The notes under the pieces were generated by a model that was not told the DNA's origin, did not search any database, and saw nothing but the letters and a program-made list of their open reading frames with translations. Positions 36,238-44,064 of a DNA stretch of 64,000 nt are shown here, one piece after another (position 1 is the first letter of the stretch; each line of letters opens with the position of its first letter). The translations under genes were made by a program, and so were the position numbers. The DNA comes from Pseudoalteromonas viridis (lineage in GTDB: Bacteria > Pseudomonadota > Gammaproteobacteria > Enterobacterales > Alteromonadaceae). The DNA lies in contig NZ_CP072425.1 in NCBI RefSeq assembly GCF_017742995.1, positions 3,791,001-3,855,000 on the forward strand, in the 5' to 3' direction.

Positions 36238-37527
36238 TCAGCTGATCGCAAACTTTACAATAAACAGGACAGTCAACACCCACACGCTGATTGAGATTTC
36301 CTCGCGCTTGTTACAGGCAAGCTTAACCGCCGTGTAAGATATAAAACCGAGCGCAATCCCGTGGGCAATAGAAAAGGTTAACGGTGTCATCAGTAACACA
36401 ACGCTCACCGGGATAGCATCACTCATATCATCCCAGTTGACCAGCTTGAGATTTTGCAACATCAGTACTGCTACATACAAAATGGCCCCGGCTGTGGCAT
36501 ACGCGGGGACCATCTGCGCCAAAGGTGCAAAAAACATCATCAACAAAAAGCACAAACCAACGACCACAGCGGTCAAGCCTGTGCGGCCTCCCACAGACAC
36601 GCCAGATACAGACTCGATATAAGAGGTCGTGGTAGACGTGCCAAGAAAAGAACCCGCAATGGTCGCTGAGCTATCCGCAGACAGTGCTCTGCCAAGGCGT
36701 GGCATGCGCCCTTGCTGATCTGCAATTCCGGCTTTTTGCGTAACCGCGACCAAAGTACCGCTGGTATCGAATAAATCAACAAATAAAAAGGCAAACACCA
36801 CACTCAGCATCGAAATTTCTAGTGCGCTGGCAATATCCAGTTGGGCAAGAGTGGGGGCAATGCTTGGCGGTGCCGACACAATGCCTGTGTATTCAACTAA
36901 CCCCAGAGCCCAGGCGAGTACAGTAACCAGCAAAATACTAACCAGCACCCCGCTTTTCATGTCACGATACATTAATGCCGCAATCACAAAAAAGCTCAGA
37001 ATAGCCAGTAATGGACCCGGACTGGTGATATCCCCCAGCTGAACAAATGTTGCAGGGCTGGCGACGATGATCTGTGCATTTTTTAGCGCGATCAGGGCCA
37101 GAAAGGCGCCGATCCCTGTCGCAATCGCTTGTTTAAGCACCAAGGGAATGGCCTGGATCACCCATTCCCTGACTTTAAAAATACTCAGCAATAAAAACAA
37201 GCAACCCGATAAGAAGACCGCACCCAGCGCGCTCTGCCAGGTATGGCCCATTCCCAGCACGACACCGTAGGTAAAAAAGGCATTTAGTCCCATACCTGGC
37301 GCCAATGCCAGTGGGTAGTTGGCCCAAAGGCCCATGATAAAACAACCTATGGCAGCGGCTAAACAGGTAGCGACAAACGCAGCACCATGATCGATACCCG
37401 CTTCAGCCAACATGGCCGGGTTCACAAACACAATGTAAACCATAGTGACAAATGTCGTCAGACCGGCAATAAACTCGGTTTTGACTGTGCTCTGCTGTGC
37501 ACGGAGCGAAAATAATTTTTCCAGCAT
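36238..37527 (-). CDS. NCS2/AzgA-type purine (adenine or guanine/hypoxanthine) permease
   Basis: A 429-residue inner-membrane importer with about 12-14 TM segments. Signatures: TEFIAGLTTFVTMVYIVFVNPAML, LALAPGMGLNAFFTYGVVLGMG, IPLVLKQAIATGIGAFLALIAL, FLFVDLFDTSGTLVAVTQKAG, and SSATIAGSFLGTSTTTSYIESVSGVSVGGRTGLTAV (shown as family landmarks). These fit the AdeP/GhxP group rather than uracil or xanthine carriers. ATG at 37527 (MLEKLFSLRAQ) is preferred over 37608. With apt in the same window it suggests adenine salvage, though the two are not linked. Confidence 0.9.
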   Translation of the reverse strand: MLEKLFSLRAQQSTVKTEFIAGLTTFVTMVYIVFVNPAMLAEAGIDHGAAFVATCLAAAIGCFIMGLWANYPLALAPGMGLNAFFTYGVVLGMGHTWQSALGAVFLSGCLFLLLSIFKVREWVIQAIPLVLKQAIATGIGAFLALIALKNAQIIVASPATFVQLGDITSPGPLLAILSFFVIAALMYRDMKSGVLVSILLVTVLAWALGLVEYTGIVSAPPSIAPTLAQLDIASALEISMLSVVFAFLFVDLFDTSGTLVAVTQKAGIADQQGRMPRLGRALSADSSATIAGSFLGTSTTTSYIESVSGVSVGGRTGLTAVVVGLCFLLMMFFAPLAQMVPAYATAGAILYVAVLMLQNLKLVNWDDMSDAIPVSVVLLMTPLTFSIAHGIALGFISYTAVKLACNKREEISISVWVLTVLFIVKFAIS

Positions 37528-37645
37528 GTCTTTGTATTTTATATAGAAACGAAAGCCGGATTTTATCACAAATCTCTGGTGTAATCGGACAAAATAGTTA
37601 AAAATCAACTACACTCTGATCTAGGTCGTATTAAGTGAAATCAGT

Positions 37646-38107
37646 ATGAAAAAGAACCAATTAGCAGTTGCAAACGGCAATGACTTGGAACAACAGCTTC
37701 TCAATGTACTGGAGTTTGTCACCGCAACACCAGACTCCGAAAACCGCTGGCCAACAGATACGGATAGCAAAGCCGCCTATAAAAAAGGGCTTTATTATCT
37801 GAAGAATAAACAATATCCGCTCGCCGCGAAGTGGTTGCGCCTGGCTGCCATGTCGGGAGATAACAAAGCACAGTTTTACCTTGGCATGCTGTTTATTAAA
37901 GGCCAGGGCGTACCAAAGAGTGTATTTCATGGCATTGCATGGCTATCACTTGCGCAAAGTCAGGGTAATCAGGCAGCCGCTGGCACACTGGAGCAAGTGC
38001 GTACGCACCTGACGGCAAAACGCTTTATTGACGCCCAGTGTTATGCCGCAACCCTGTATGAGCAAATTCACCAAATGATGCATTTTAATCAGGACGCTGA
38101 CAAATAA
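37646..38107 (+). CDS. Sel1-like repeat protein
   Basis: A 153-residue cytoplasmic-looking protein with no signal peptide. Two Sel1-type helical repeats are visible: KAAYKKGLYYLKNKQYPLAAKWLRLAAMSG and NKAQFYLGMLFIKGQGVPKSVFHGIAWLSLAQSQG. Such repeats mediate protein contacts. The flanks are unrelated to any family I know. It begins about 120 bases from the divergent purine permease start. Confidence 0.8.
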   Translation: MKKNQLAVANGNDLEQQLLNVLEFVTATPDSENRWPTDTDSKAAYKKGLYYLKNKQYPLAAKWLRLAAMSGDNKAQFYLGMLFIKGQGVPKSVFHGIAWLSLAQSQGNQAAAGTLEQVRTHLTAKRFIDAQCYAATLYEQIHQMMHFNQDADK

Positions 38108-38178
38108 TAAAACTAAGTACAATCAAAGCTCTAATAAAAAAGCACAAAAAATACGCGACAATTTACTTGCCAAATAGC

Positions 38179-38208
38179 ACTGTATGAAATACTGTATAAA
38201 CACTGTAT
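38179..38208 (+). promoter_or_regulatory. Three direct ACTGTAT repeats upstream of the SulA-like gene
   Basis: ACTGTAT occurs at 38179, 38191 and 38202, i.e. 12 and 11 bases apart, about one helical turn each. CTGT is the LexA half-site in gammaproteobacteria, but no CTGT-N8-ACAG palindrome is formed. The block lies 20-50 bases before the SulA-like start, a likely promoter/operator position. Confidence 0.5.
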
Positions 38209-38228
38209 AGAAAATCAGTGGTCTGCTC

Positions 38229-38654
38229 ATGTTACATACTCAAGTGCAAAATATTTCTTCACACAAAACCCACTCTGCCGATAAACGCTATCAGCTGGTG
38301 CATACAGAAGATGACATAGTCAGCAGTTTAGAACTGCTTAAGATCCTGTACCGGTGTAACTCACTACACAGATGGACACTACTCATTGCACCAGACAATA
38401 TTCCCAGCAAGGCACTACTGGATACCAGCTCAATTGACAGTAGTAAGTTGCTGGTACTGCGCCAGAGACATTTGATAAACTTGGAGTATGTTATTAACAG
38501 CGCTTTATGCAAAGGCAACTTTGCAGCGGTGATCACCTGGACGGACATTGTATCGGAGCAACAGCTTGCCCGGTTTAAGCTGGTAGACAGTGATACTGAG
38601 TTGTTTTGCTTTACTCGCACCTCCGGCCATGAAGTATCTGACGTTGCGCATTAA
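38229..38654 (+). CDS. SulA-like cell-division inhibitor (SOS-type)
   Basis: A 141-residue protein. The segment HRWTLLIAPDNIPSKALLDTSSIDSSKLLVL matches the SulA/ImuA RecA-like region (WTLLIAPP-x-PSK-x-LL-x-SGIDxSKVLVV), followed by GNFAAVITWTDIVSEQQLARFKLV, like the SulA core with a W and Leu-rich helix. In E. coli SulA binds FtsZ to halt division during the SOS response. The N-terminal region differs. It has no imuB/dnaE2 neighbours, which favours SulA over ImuA. It lies 16 bases before ychJ. Confidence 0.65.
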   Translation: MLHTQVQNISSHKTHSADKRYQLVHTEDDIVSSLELLKILYRCNSLHRWTLLIAPDNIPSKALLDTSSIDSSKLLVLRQRHLINLEYVINSALCKGNFAAVITWTDIVSEQQLARFKLVDSDTELFCFTRTSGHEVSDVAH

Positions 38655-38670
38655 GTTCAAATGAGAAATT

Positions 38671-39126
38671 ATGTGTTATTGCGGTTCTGAAATTGAAGCA
38701 CATGCGTGCTGCCTGCCTTTTATAGAAGGTCATAAACAGCCTGAAAGTGCTGAGCAGCTAATGCGCTCACGGTATAGTGCTTATTGCCTCAAAGACACAA
38801 GGTATATACACGATACTTATGCACAGAGTAAACGTGCACAAAACAGTGAAGCCAGTATCAAAGCATTTGCCGAGCAGGTCGCCTTTATCGGATTAGAGGT
38901 TATCGAGTGCAGCGAGTCGTCCGATTATCACTTTGTGGAGTTTAAAGCAACTTATCTGGATGGTGGTGTGTGCGTCACCATGCATGAGCGCTCCCGATTT
39001 ATCAAAGAAGCTGATTTGTGGCGTTATCTGGACGGCGAGCTTTACCCCTGCCCTGAGAAAAAAATCAGCAGGAATGATCCCTGTCCCTGCCAAAGTGGGA
39101 AGAAATTCAAAAAATGCCATGGCTAA
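38671..39126 (+). CDS. ychJ: YchJ-family (UPF0225) SEC-C protein
   Basis: A 151-residue protein. The N-terminal Cys motif is [20 protein letters not shown], the middle is an NTF2-like domain ([20 protein letters not shown]...[11 protein letters not shown]), and the C-terminal SEC-C zinc motif is [18 protein letters not shown] (CxC-x8-CH). It is the full length of the E. coli protein. Function is unknown beyond zinc binding. It probably shares a transcript with the SulA-like gene 16 bases upstream. Confidence 0.93.
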   Translation: MCYCGSEIEAHACCLPFIEGHKQPESAEQLMRSRYSAYCLKDTRYIHDTYAQSKRAQNSEASIKAFAEQVAFIGLEVIECSESSDYHFVEFKATYLDGGVCVTMHERSRFIKEADLWRYLDGELYPCPEKKISRNDPCPCQSGKKFKKCHG

Positions 39127-39390
39127 CCAGGTAAGCAAGGCGGATTAATGTAGGCTCTGGCAACTTTGTTTTGCCGGTGCTTAACACCTCACACATTACC
39201 TTTTGCCTGGACTAATACAGGCGATTAACCTGGCTCATACGCCCAGCCTGGGTATCATTTTCAGGCTGGTGCCGTTTTTACGGCCGGCCTTCAAAGCGTT
39301 TCACTCATCAACTGGCATTATGCTTGCGATGAAAAAGCACCTTAATTTAAGTAAAGCGTCCTCTTAAATCCTGGTTATCTCGAACCTGAG

Positions 39391-39912
39391 TTATACAGCG
39401 ACCTGCAACATAGATTGCATTTCACCGCCAGCCAGCTGATCATAAAACCCTGCTGCATCTATGTCTTTATTATCTACCAGCATTTGAGGGTTTCTGGTTT
39501 TTTCTAGTTTTTGTCTCACTGCGGGTTCAAGATTATCCACTATGTGCAGGGGGATATGCTTCTTATCGTTGCGTATCGCATAAGGTTCTGGCTGCAAACA
39601 TTCTTTAAGGCGCAGGCTGACCAAATCACCATCGTTAACCAAAAAGCCGTTATCCTGGCCTATCAACATATTGAATTGTTCGGGCGCAAGTGGCTTCTGT
39701 GGACCAAGCTGCAACGCCTTTTTTAGAGCAGCTTCAGATTTATCGGGTTCCTCTGGTGACGTGTGAGGCAGGTCAAACTGGCTAAAATCCAGCGCATCCT
39801 GAGACAGCAAAGACAAAAGCAACGCAAAATCACCGCGCCTTGCTTCATGAACGCTGTGATTAAGTGCACTGCCCAGCTGAGCTTCTTTGCACAAAATGCC
39901 ATCTATCTGCAT
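39391..39912 (-). CDS. VC2046/SO_2500-like conserved protein
   Basis: A 173-residue cytoplasmic protein found, as far as I recall, only in gammaproteobacteria. The region EAQLGSALNHSVHEARRGDFALLLSLLSQDALDF matches the family opening, and the rest is mixed helical with DNLEPAVRQKLEKTR. ATG at 39912 (MQIDGILCKEAQ) is chosen because an earlier in-frame start at 39927 adds only five residues. No function known. It is divergent from the tRNA-Tyr cluster. Confidence 0.65.
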   Translation of the reverse strand: MQIDGILCKEAQLGSALNHSVHEARRGDFALLLSLLSQDALDFSQFDLPHTSPEEPDKSEAALKKALQLGPQKPLAPEQFNMLIGQDNGFLVNDGDLVSLRLKECLQPEPYAIRNDKKHIPLHIVDNLEPAVRQKLEKTRNPQMLVDNKDIDAAGFYDQLAGGEMQSMLQVAV

Positions 39913-39981
39913 GTAAAATCGCCACAATTTAGGAAATATGAAAATTTATCGGCATTTTTTCAATTTTCTTTAGGACATTTC

Positions 39982-40015
39982 TTTACTTCACTAAAAACTT
40001 TGATATTATCAGCGC
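39982..40015 (+). promoter_or_regulatory. tRNA-Tyr operon promoter candidate with GC-rich discriminator
   Basis: TTTACT (39982-39987), 16 bases, then TATTAT (40004-40009) and the GC-rich AGCGCCG directly after. A GC-rich discriminator is typical of stringently controlled stable-RNA promoters. The -35 match is moderate. Confidence 0.45.
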
Positions 40016-40024
40016 CGTTGTTGA

Positions 40025-40109
40025 GGAGGGGTTCCCGAGCGGCCAAAGGGATCAGACTGTAAATCTGACGGCACTGCCTTCGCTGGTTCGAATCCAGCCC
40101 CCTCCACCA
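40025..40109 (+). tRNA. tRNA-Tyr (GTA), copy 1
   Basis: An 85-base class II tRNA. The acceptor stem GGAGGGG/CCCCTCC, anticodon loop CTGTAAA with anticodon GTA, long variable arm, T-loop GGTTCGAATCC and encoded CCA end (40106-40109) are all present. The layout matches E. coli tRNA-Tyr. Confidence 0.97.
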
Positions 40110-40132
40110 CTTCACAATTTGTATTTCTCTTA

Positions 40133-40217
40133 GGAGGGGTTCCCGAGCGGCCAAAGGGATCAGACTGTAAATCTGACGGCACTGCCTTCGCTGGTTCGAA
40201 TCCAGCCCCCTCCACCA
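40133..40217 (+). tRNA. tRNA-Tyr (GTA), copy 2
   Basis: Identical to copy 1 over all 85 bases, starting exactly 108 bases further on. The 23-base spacer between genes is also nearly the same, so the whole 108-base unit was duplicated. Confidence 0.97.
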
Positions 40218-40240
40218 CTTTACAATTTGTTTTTCTCTTA

Positions 40241-40325
40241 GGAGGGGTTCCCGAGCGGCCAAAGGGATCAGACTGTAAATCTGACGGCACTGCCTTCGCT
40301 GGTTCGAATCCAGCCCCCTCCACCA
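40241..40325 (+). tRNA. tRNA-Tyr (GTA), copy 3
   Basis: Identical to copies 1 and 2, again at a 108-base step, with encoded CCA. It is followed by a T-rich stretch (40327-40339) that may end the transcript. Confidence 0.97.
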
Positions 40326-40362
40326 CTTTTCTTTTTTATTACACTAATTACTCCCAAACCTA

Positions 40363-41040
40363 CTACTTCTTTATCTGAAGCCCGACACCTTGCTGTCTTA
40401 AATAATCTTGTGCTTCGCGATAATCCGGATAATGCTGAGCAACAATTTGCCAAAAGGCCTGATTGTGTGTCATCACATGATAATGTGCCAGCTCATGCAC
40501 AACCACATAATCAATCACCCACTTTGGCGCCCCAACCAGCAGGCTATTTAGCGCCAGCGTGCCATTCGATGACAAACTCCCCCAGCGGCGTTTATATTCT
40601 CTGATCTTAAGTTCCTGATATTGGCTGCCCATCTGCCGTGAATACGCTGCCAGTAGCGGTGTAACATAGCTTAGCAACGTCTGGTTTAATAATTTAAACA
40701 GCGCCTTACGCGCGCCCTCTGAGCCGGGTTGCGCACGGGTTTTCAGCTCGACACATTGTGTGTCATGGTCAACATAAGAACGACTTTGCGAGCACTCAAA
40801 CCTGTACTGCTCACCAAATATCAGAATTTGCTGACTGTCGAAAGGCGCCTGGATCCGCTGTTGTTGGGTAGACACCGACTGTTTTTTGCTTTCAACCCAC
40901 TGTGACTTGCTTTTTAACCAGGCATCCAGCCAGTGCTTATCGATGCCATAAGGCGCGAAGACTTTAACGCCATCCGCTGTAACTTTAATCGCAACGCTCT
41001 GACGGCGTTTACTAATGCTTAACTGATAATCGAATGACAT
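40363..41040 (-). CDS. YgjP-like M48-type metallopeptidase
   Basis: A 225-residue soluble protein with the zinc-peptidase motif VVHELAHYHVMTHNQAFW (HELAH plus a downstream His, about residues 178-195). It is preceded by the family segment IREYKRRWGSLSSNGTLALNSLLVGAPKWVIDYV. This is the YgjP/WLM-like SprT-related fold, which lacks a membrane domain. Substrate unknown. It converges on the tRNA-Tyr cluster. Confidence 0.88.
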   Translation of the reverse strand: MSFDYQLSISKRRQSVAIKVTADGVKVFAPYGIDKHWLDAWLKSKSQWVESKKQSVSTQQQRIQAPFDSQQILIFGEQYRFECSQSRSYVDHDTQCVELKTRAQPGSEGARKALFKLLNQTLLSYVTPLLAAYSRQMGSQYQELKIREYKRRWGSLSSNGTLALNSLLVGAPKWVIDYVVVHELAHYHVMTHNQAFWQIVAQHYPDYREAQDYLRQQGVGLQIKK

Positions 41041-41112
41041 AGATACAATTTTTTATTTACCCTGAAAAATTACTGCTACCCTTACTAATAAGAAGGATTA
41101 AACTGGCGCAAT

Positions 41113-42093
41113 ATGAACAACAAACCACTTTGCCAATATGAATCACCCGATGGCCATCAATGCCAGGAAATAGACATGGGTTCTGGCTACTGCTTTTGGC
41201 ATGATAGCAAATTTGACAAAAGCGGTCTGGAGTTAACACAAAAACTGGAGCGCTATGCCAAGCGAGGTGGCCTTCTACAGGGGTTGGAATTAAAACGGGC
41301 TAATCTTGAGGGCCTTAATCTGGTTAAGTTTGACCACCACGAAGGCTACGATCTGTCATACAGCAACTTTTATCGCGCCAACTTGCAAGGTGCTCACCTG
41401 TTCAACAATACCATCAAGCATGCGTCGCTGATGAAAGCGGATTTACGTGACGCCAACCTGCACTGTTGCAAGCTTGAAAATACCAACCTGTTGGGTATGA
41501 AACTCGATAAAACCCGCATCGACAACCTCTACCTCGGTGATAAATTGTTGCAGGAAAAACAAGCCCATGAAGCCCTTAAGCAACAAGACCTGGATGAGGC
41601 AAATGATCTGTTTCTACAATCCGAAGAAATCTACCGCTTGCTAAGAAAGGGGGCCGAACAGCAGGGTCTGTTTGAGATGGCCGGGAAATATACCTACAGT
41701 GAACTGCGCATGCGCCACGCGCAGTATCCCAAGTTTTCCAAGCGCCGCCTGGTATCCTCTTTTGTTGACATGTTATGTGGTTACGGCGAGAAACCCGAAA
41801 ATGTCATCCGCTTCAGTTTAGGCATGATCATCGCCTGCGCTATCTGCTACTTCCTGTTCGGGATCAATTACAATGACGGGCTCATTCAGTTTTCCAGCCA
41901 GGCCTCCTGGTCGGACAATCTAAGCACTTTACTCAATTGCATTTATTTCAGTGTGGTCACCTTTACAACGCTTGGTTATGGCGACATAACGCCAACCGGC
42001 ATCACCCGACTGGTGGCAACGGTTGAGGCGTTTACCGGTAGCTTTTCGCTGGCGTTGTTCGTCGTTGTCTTTGTAAAACGTATGACGCGCTAG
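41113..42093 (+). CDS. Pentapeptide-repeat protein fused to a two-TM potassium-channel pore
   Basis: A 326-residue protein of unusual design. Residues 7-30 hold Cys7, Cys17, Cys27 and His30 (C-x9-C-x9-C-x2-H), likely a small zinc knuckle. Residues about 65-140 are pentapeptide repeats (LKRANLEGLNL, YSNFYRANLQGAHLFNN, MKADLRDANLHCCKLENTNL), a right-handed beta helix. A helical linker follows, then two TM helices (FSLGMIIACAICYFLFGI and VEAFTGSFSLALFVVVF) around the pore helix and selectivity filter TTLGYGD (about residues 291-297). It should form tetrameric K+ channels with a cytoplasmic beta-helix sensor or tether; this role is inferred. The stop overlaps the convergent HD gene by 4 bases. 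Confidence 0.85.
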   Translation: MNNKPLCQYESPDGHQCQEIDMGSGYCFWHDSKFDKSGLELTQKLERYAKRGGLLQGLELKRANLEGLNLVKFDHHEGYDLSYSNFYRANLQGAHLFNNTIKHASLMKADLRDANLHCCKLENTNLLGMKLDKTRIDNLYLGDKLLQEKQAHEALKQQDLDEANDLFLQSEEIYRLLRKGAEQQGLFEMAGKYTYSELRMRHAQYPKFSKRRLVSSFVDMLCGYGEKPENVIRFSLGMIIACAICYFLFGINYNDGLIQFSSQASWSDNLSTLLNCIYFSVVTFTTLGYGDITPTGITRLVATVEAFTGSFSLALFVVVFVKRMTR

Positions 42094-42737
42094 TCGCAGA
42101 TCCCAATCTCTCTTCCCAGTTCGTGCAAAAACCCATGCATAAACTCAGTGCGCCGCTGAGCTTCTTGCTTTGCAGACTGAGTATGCATTTGCTCAGCGAT
42201 TTTCAGCAACTTGATGTAGAAATGATCTAAAGTATATTTTTTGTCATCCGCTTCACGGTTTTGACAAAATGGGTCATCAATATGATACATGTGTCTGGCA
42301 ATGGCGCCGCCTACTTTCATACACCGGCTCACACCAATGGCGCCTAACGCATCCATACGATCTGCATCCTGGACTACCTTGGCCTCCAATGTATCAGGCG
42401 TCACATTGGCACTAAAGCTATGTGCTACAATGGCATGGTGCACGGCAGGCAGCTTGTCTTTGGGATAATCCAGTGTCGATAAAAAGGCAACAGCCCTGTC
42501 CGCAGCCAGTTTAGAGGCTATGGGTCTGTCCGGATGGTTCTTCGCCACCGCTACACAATCGTGTAACCAGGCAGCAGGCAGCACAACCTCAAGATCAGCG
42601 CTTTCCGCGGCACACAATTGTTTGGCTGTTTTAACCACACGCAGGATGTGCGATAAATCATGGGCGGTGTCGGCAAACTCAGTGGTGAGCATAAAATCTC
42701 GGCATGCCGTTTCAAATTCCGTCATATTTATTGTCAT
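42090..42737 (-). CDS. HD-domain phosphohydrolase (YedJ-like)
   Basis: A 215-residue metal-dependent phosphohydrolase. HD motifs in order: AHDLSHILRVVKTAK, LPAAWLHDCVAV (the HD pair), HAIVAHSFSANV and VVQDADRMDALGAIGVSRC (final Asp). It matches YedJ-type proteins in length and in the C-terminal DHFYIKLLKI. Substrate not established, possibly nucleotides. It is convergent with the channel gene and divergent from rlmI. Confidence 0.88.
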   Translation of the reverse strand: MTINMTEFETACRDFMLTTEFADTAHDLSHILRVVKTAKQLCAAESADLEVVLPAAWLHDCVAVAKNHPDRPIASKLAADRAVAFLSTLDYPKDKLPAVHHAIVAHSFSANVTPDTLEAKVVQDADRMDALGAIGVSRCMKVGGAIARHMYHIDDPFCQNREADDKKYTLDHFYIKLLKIAEQMHTQSAKQEAQRRTEFMHGFLHELGREIGICD

Positions 42738-42820
42738 TTATCCCTTAACCTTATGGTTCTGATTGTATGTTGTTAGTGGCTTCACTAAAATATCACCATT
42801 ATCTACTGTAAGGAATTTAT

Positions 42821-44011
42821 ATGTCTTGCGCGCTGTATTTACAACCTGGCCGTGAAAAATCTTTAAAAAGAAAACACCCCTGGATCTTTTCTAAAGCAAT
42901 AAAAAAAGTCAAAGGCAAACCTGCTCTTGGCGATACCGTGACCATTTATAGTCACGACGGTCAATACCTGGCCACAGCCGCATACAGCCCTGACTCTCAG
43001 ATCCGGGCCCGGATCTGGAGCTTTGATCAATCTGAGCAAATCGATCAGTCGTTTTTCGAAAGAAAACTGTCACGAGCACTTGCCGCGCGCGAGCAAGTTA
43101 TCGAAGAAGGTCAGTTAACCGGTTTCAGGCTCTGTGCTGCTGAATCGGATGGTCTGCCGGGCATTACCATAGATAAGTTTGATAACTATCTGGTCTGTCA
43201 GTTGCTTAGCGCTGGTGCAGAGCGGCACAAAGGTGAAATCGTACAAGCGCTCAGAAGCCTATTCCCCGAGTGCAATATTTACGAGCGCTCTGACGTCGAT
43301 GTACGTAAAAAAGAAGGGCTGGAGAAAACCTCAGGCGTTTTATGGGGAGACGAGCCAGAGGCGCCCGTTGTGATCATGGAAAACGGCCTGAAAATTGAAG
43401 TCGATATCAAATCCGGCCACAAAACCGGCTTTTATCTGGACCAAAGAGATAGCCGTGCAGCGCTGGAGCGCTTCTCTAAAGGCAAATCCGTACTTAACTG
43501 CTTCTGCTACACAGGTACGTTTGGCCTGTATGCGCTTCGTGGTGAGTGTGACGAAGTCATCAATGTCGATGTCTCGCAGCCGGCGCTGGATACTGCCAAA
43601 CGCAATGTAGAGCACAATGAGTTAGACCTGTCTCGTGCCCAGTTTGTTAAGCAGGATGTGTTTAAACTGCTCAGACAATACCGTGAGGAAGGCCGTCAGT
43701 TTGACACAATTGTGATGGATCCCCCCAAATTTGCCGAGAGTAAAGCCCAGCTCAACGGCGCCTGCCGTGGCTATAAAGACATCAATATGCTGGCCATGCA
43801 GTTGCTTAAACCGGGCGGCACGCTTTTGACCTTCTCGTGCTCAGGCTTGATGGAGCAAAACCTGTTCCAAAAAGTGGTCGCCGATGCGGCGCTGGATGCT
43901 GGTAAAGATCTATTAATTATGGAACGCCTGAATCAGGCGGCTGATCACCCTATTGCGGGCTGTTACCCGGAAGGGTTTTATCTTAAAGGCCTGATCTGCA
44001 AAGTATATTAA
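42821..44011 (+). CDS. rlmI: 23S rRNA (cytosine-1962-C5)-methyltransferase
   Basis: A 396-residue rRNA methyltransferase. The N-terminal PUA domain starts [23 protein letters not shown]. The Rossmann catalytic domain has [18 protein letters not shown], motif [30 protein letters not shown], motif [17 protein letters not shown] and motif [12 protein letters not shown] with the catalytic Cys. Length matches E. coli RlmI. A terminator follows at once. Confidence 0.95.
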   Translation: MSCALYLQPGREKSLKRKHPWIFSKAIKKVKGKPALGDTVTIYSHDGQYLATAAYSPDSQIRARIWSFDQSEQIDQSFFERKLSRALAAREQVIEEGQLTGFRLCAAESDGLPGITIDKFDNYLVCQLLSAGAERHKGEIVQALRSLFPECNIYERSDVDVRKKEGLEKTSGVLWGDEPEAPVVIMENGLKIEVDIKSGHKTGFYLDQRDSRAALERFSKGKSVLNCFCYTGTFGLYALRGECDEVINVDVSQPALDTAKRNVEHNELDLSRAQFVKQDVFKLLRQYREEGRQFDTIVMDPPKFAESKAQLNGACRGYKDINMLAMQLLKPGGTLLTFSCSGLMEQNLFQKVVADAALDAGKDLLIMERLNQAADHPIAGCYPEGFYLKGLICKVY

Positions 44012-44021
44012 TAACTAACAA

Positions 44022-44045
44022 AAAGGCCGGTTTATACCGGCCTTG
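44022..44045. terminator. Terminator between rlmI and the convergent protease gene
   Basis: AAGGCCGGT-TTAT-ACCGGCCTT forms a 9-bp stem preceded by an A-run, which reads as a T-run on the minus strand, about 12 bases past the rlmI stop and 20 before the protease stop. Confidence 0.85.
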
Positions 44046-44064
44046 TCGTTTACTCAATGAGTAT

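Noticed and set aside
38190..38210. Standard LexA palindrome before the SulA-like gene
   Set aside because: CTGT half-sites are present only as direct repeats. No CTGT-N8-ACAG arrangement could be found.
40025..40325. Regular repeats resembling a CRISPR array
   Set aside because: The repeat unit is an 85-base tRNA with identical short spacers. CRISPR spacers would be unique, and no cas genes are present.
40009..40326. Minus-strand protein-like frames reading VEGAGFEPAKAVPSDLQSD three times
   Set aside because: They are the antisense of the three tRNA-Tyr genes, a well-known source of false hypothetical proteins. The tRNA structures explain the sequence fully.
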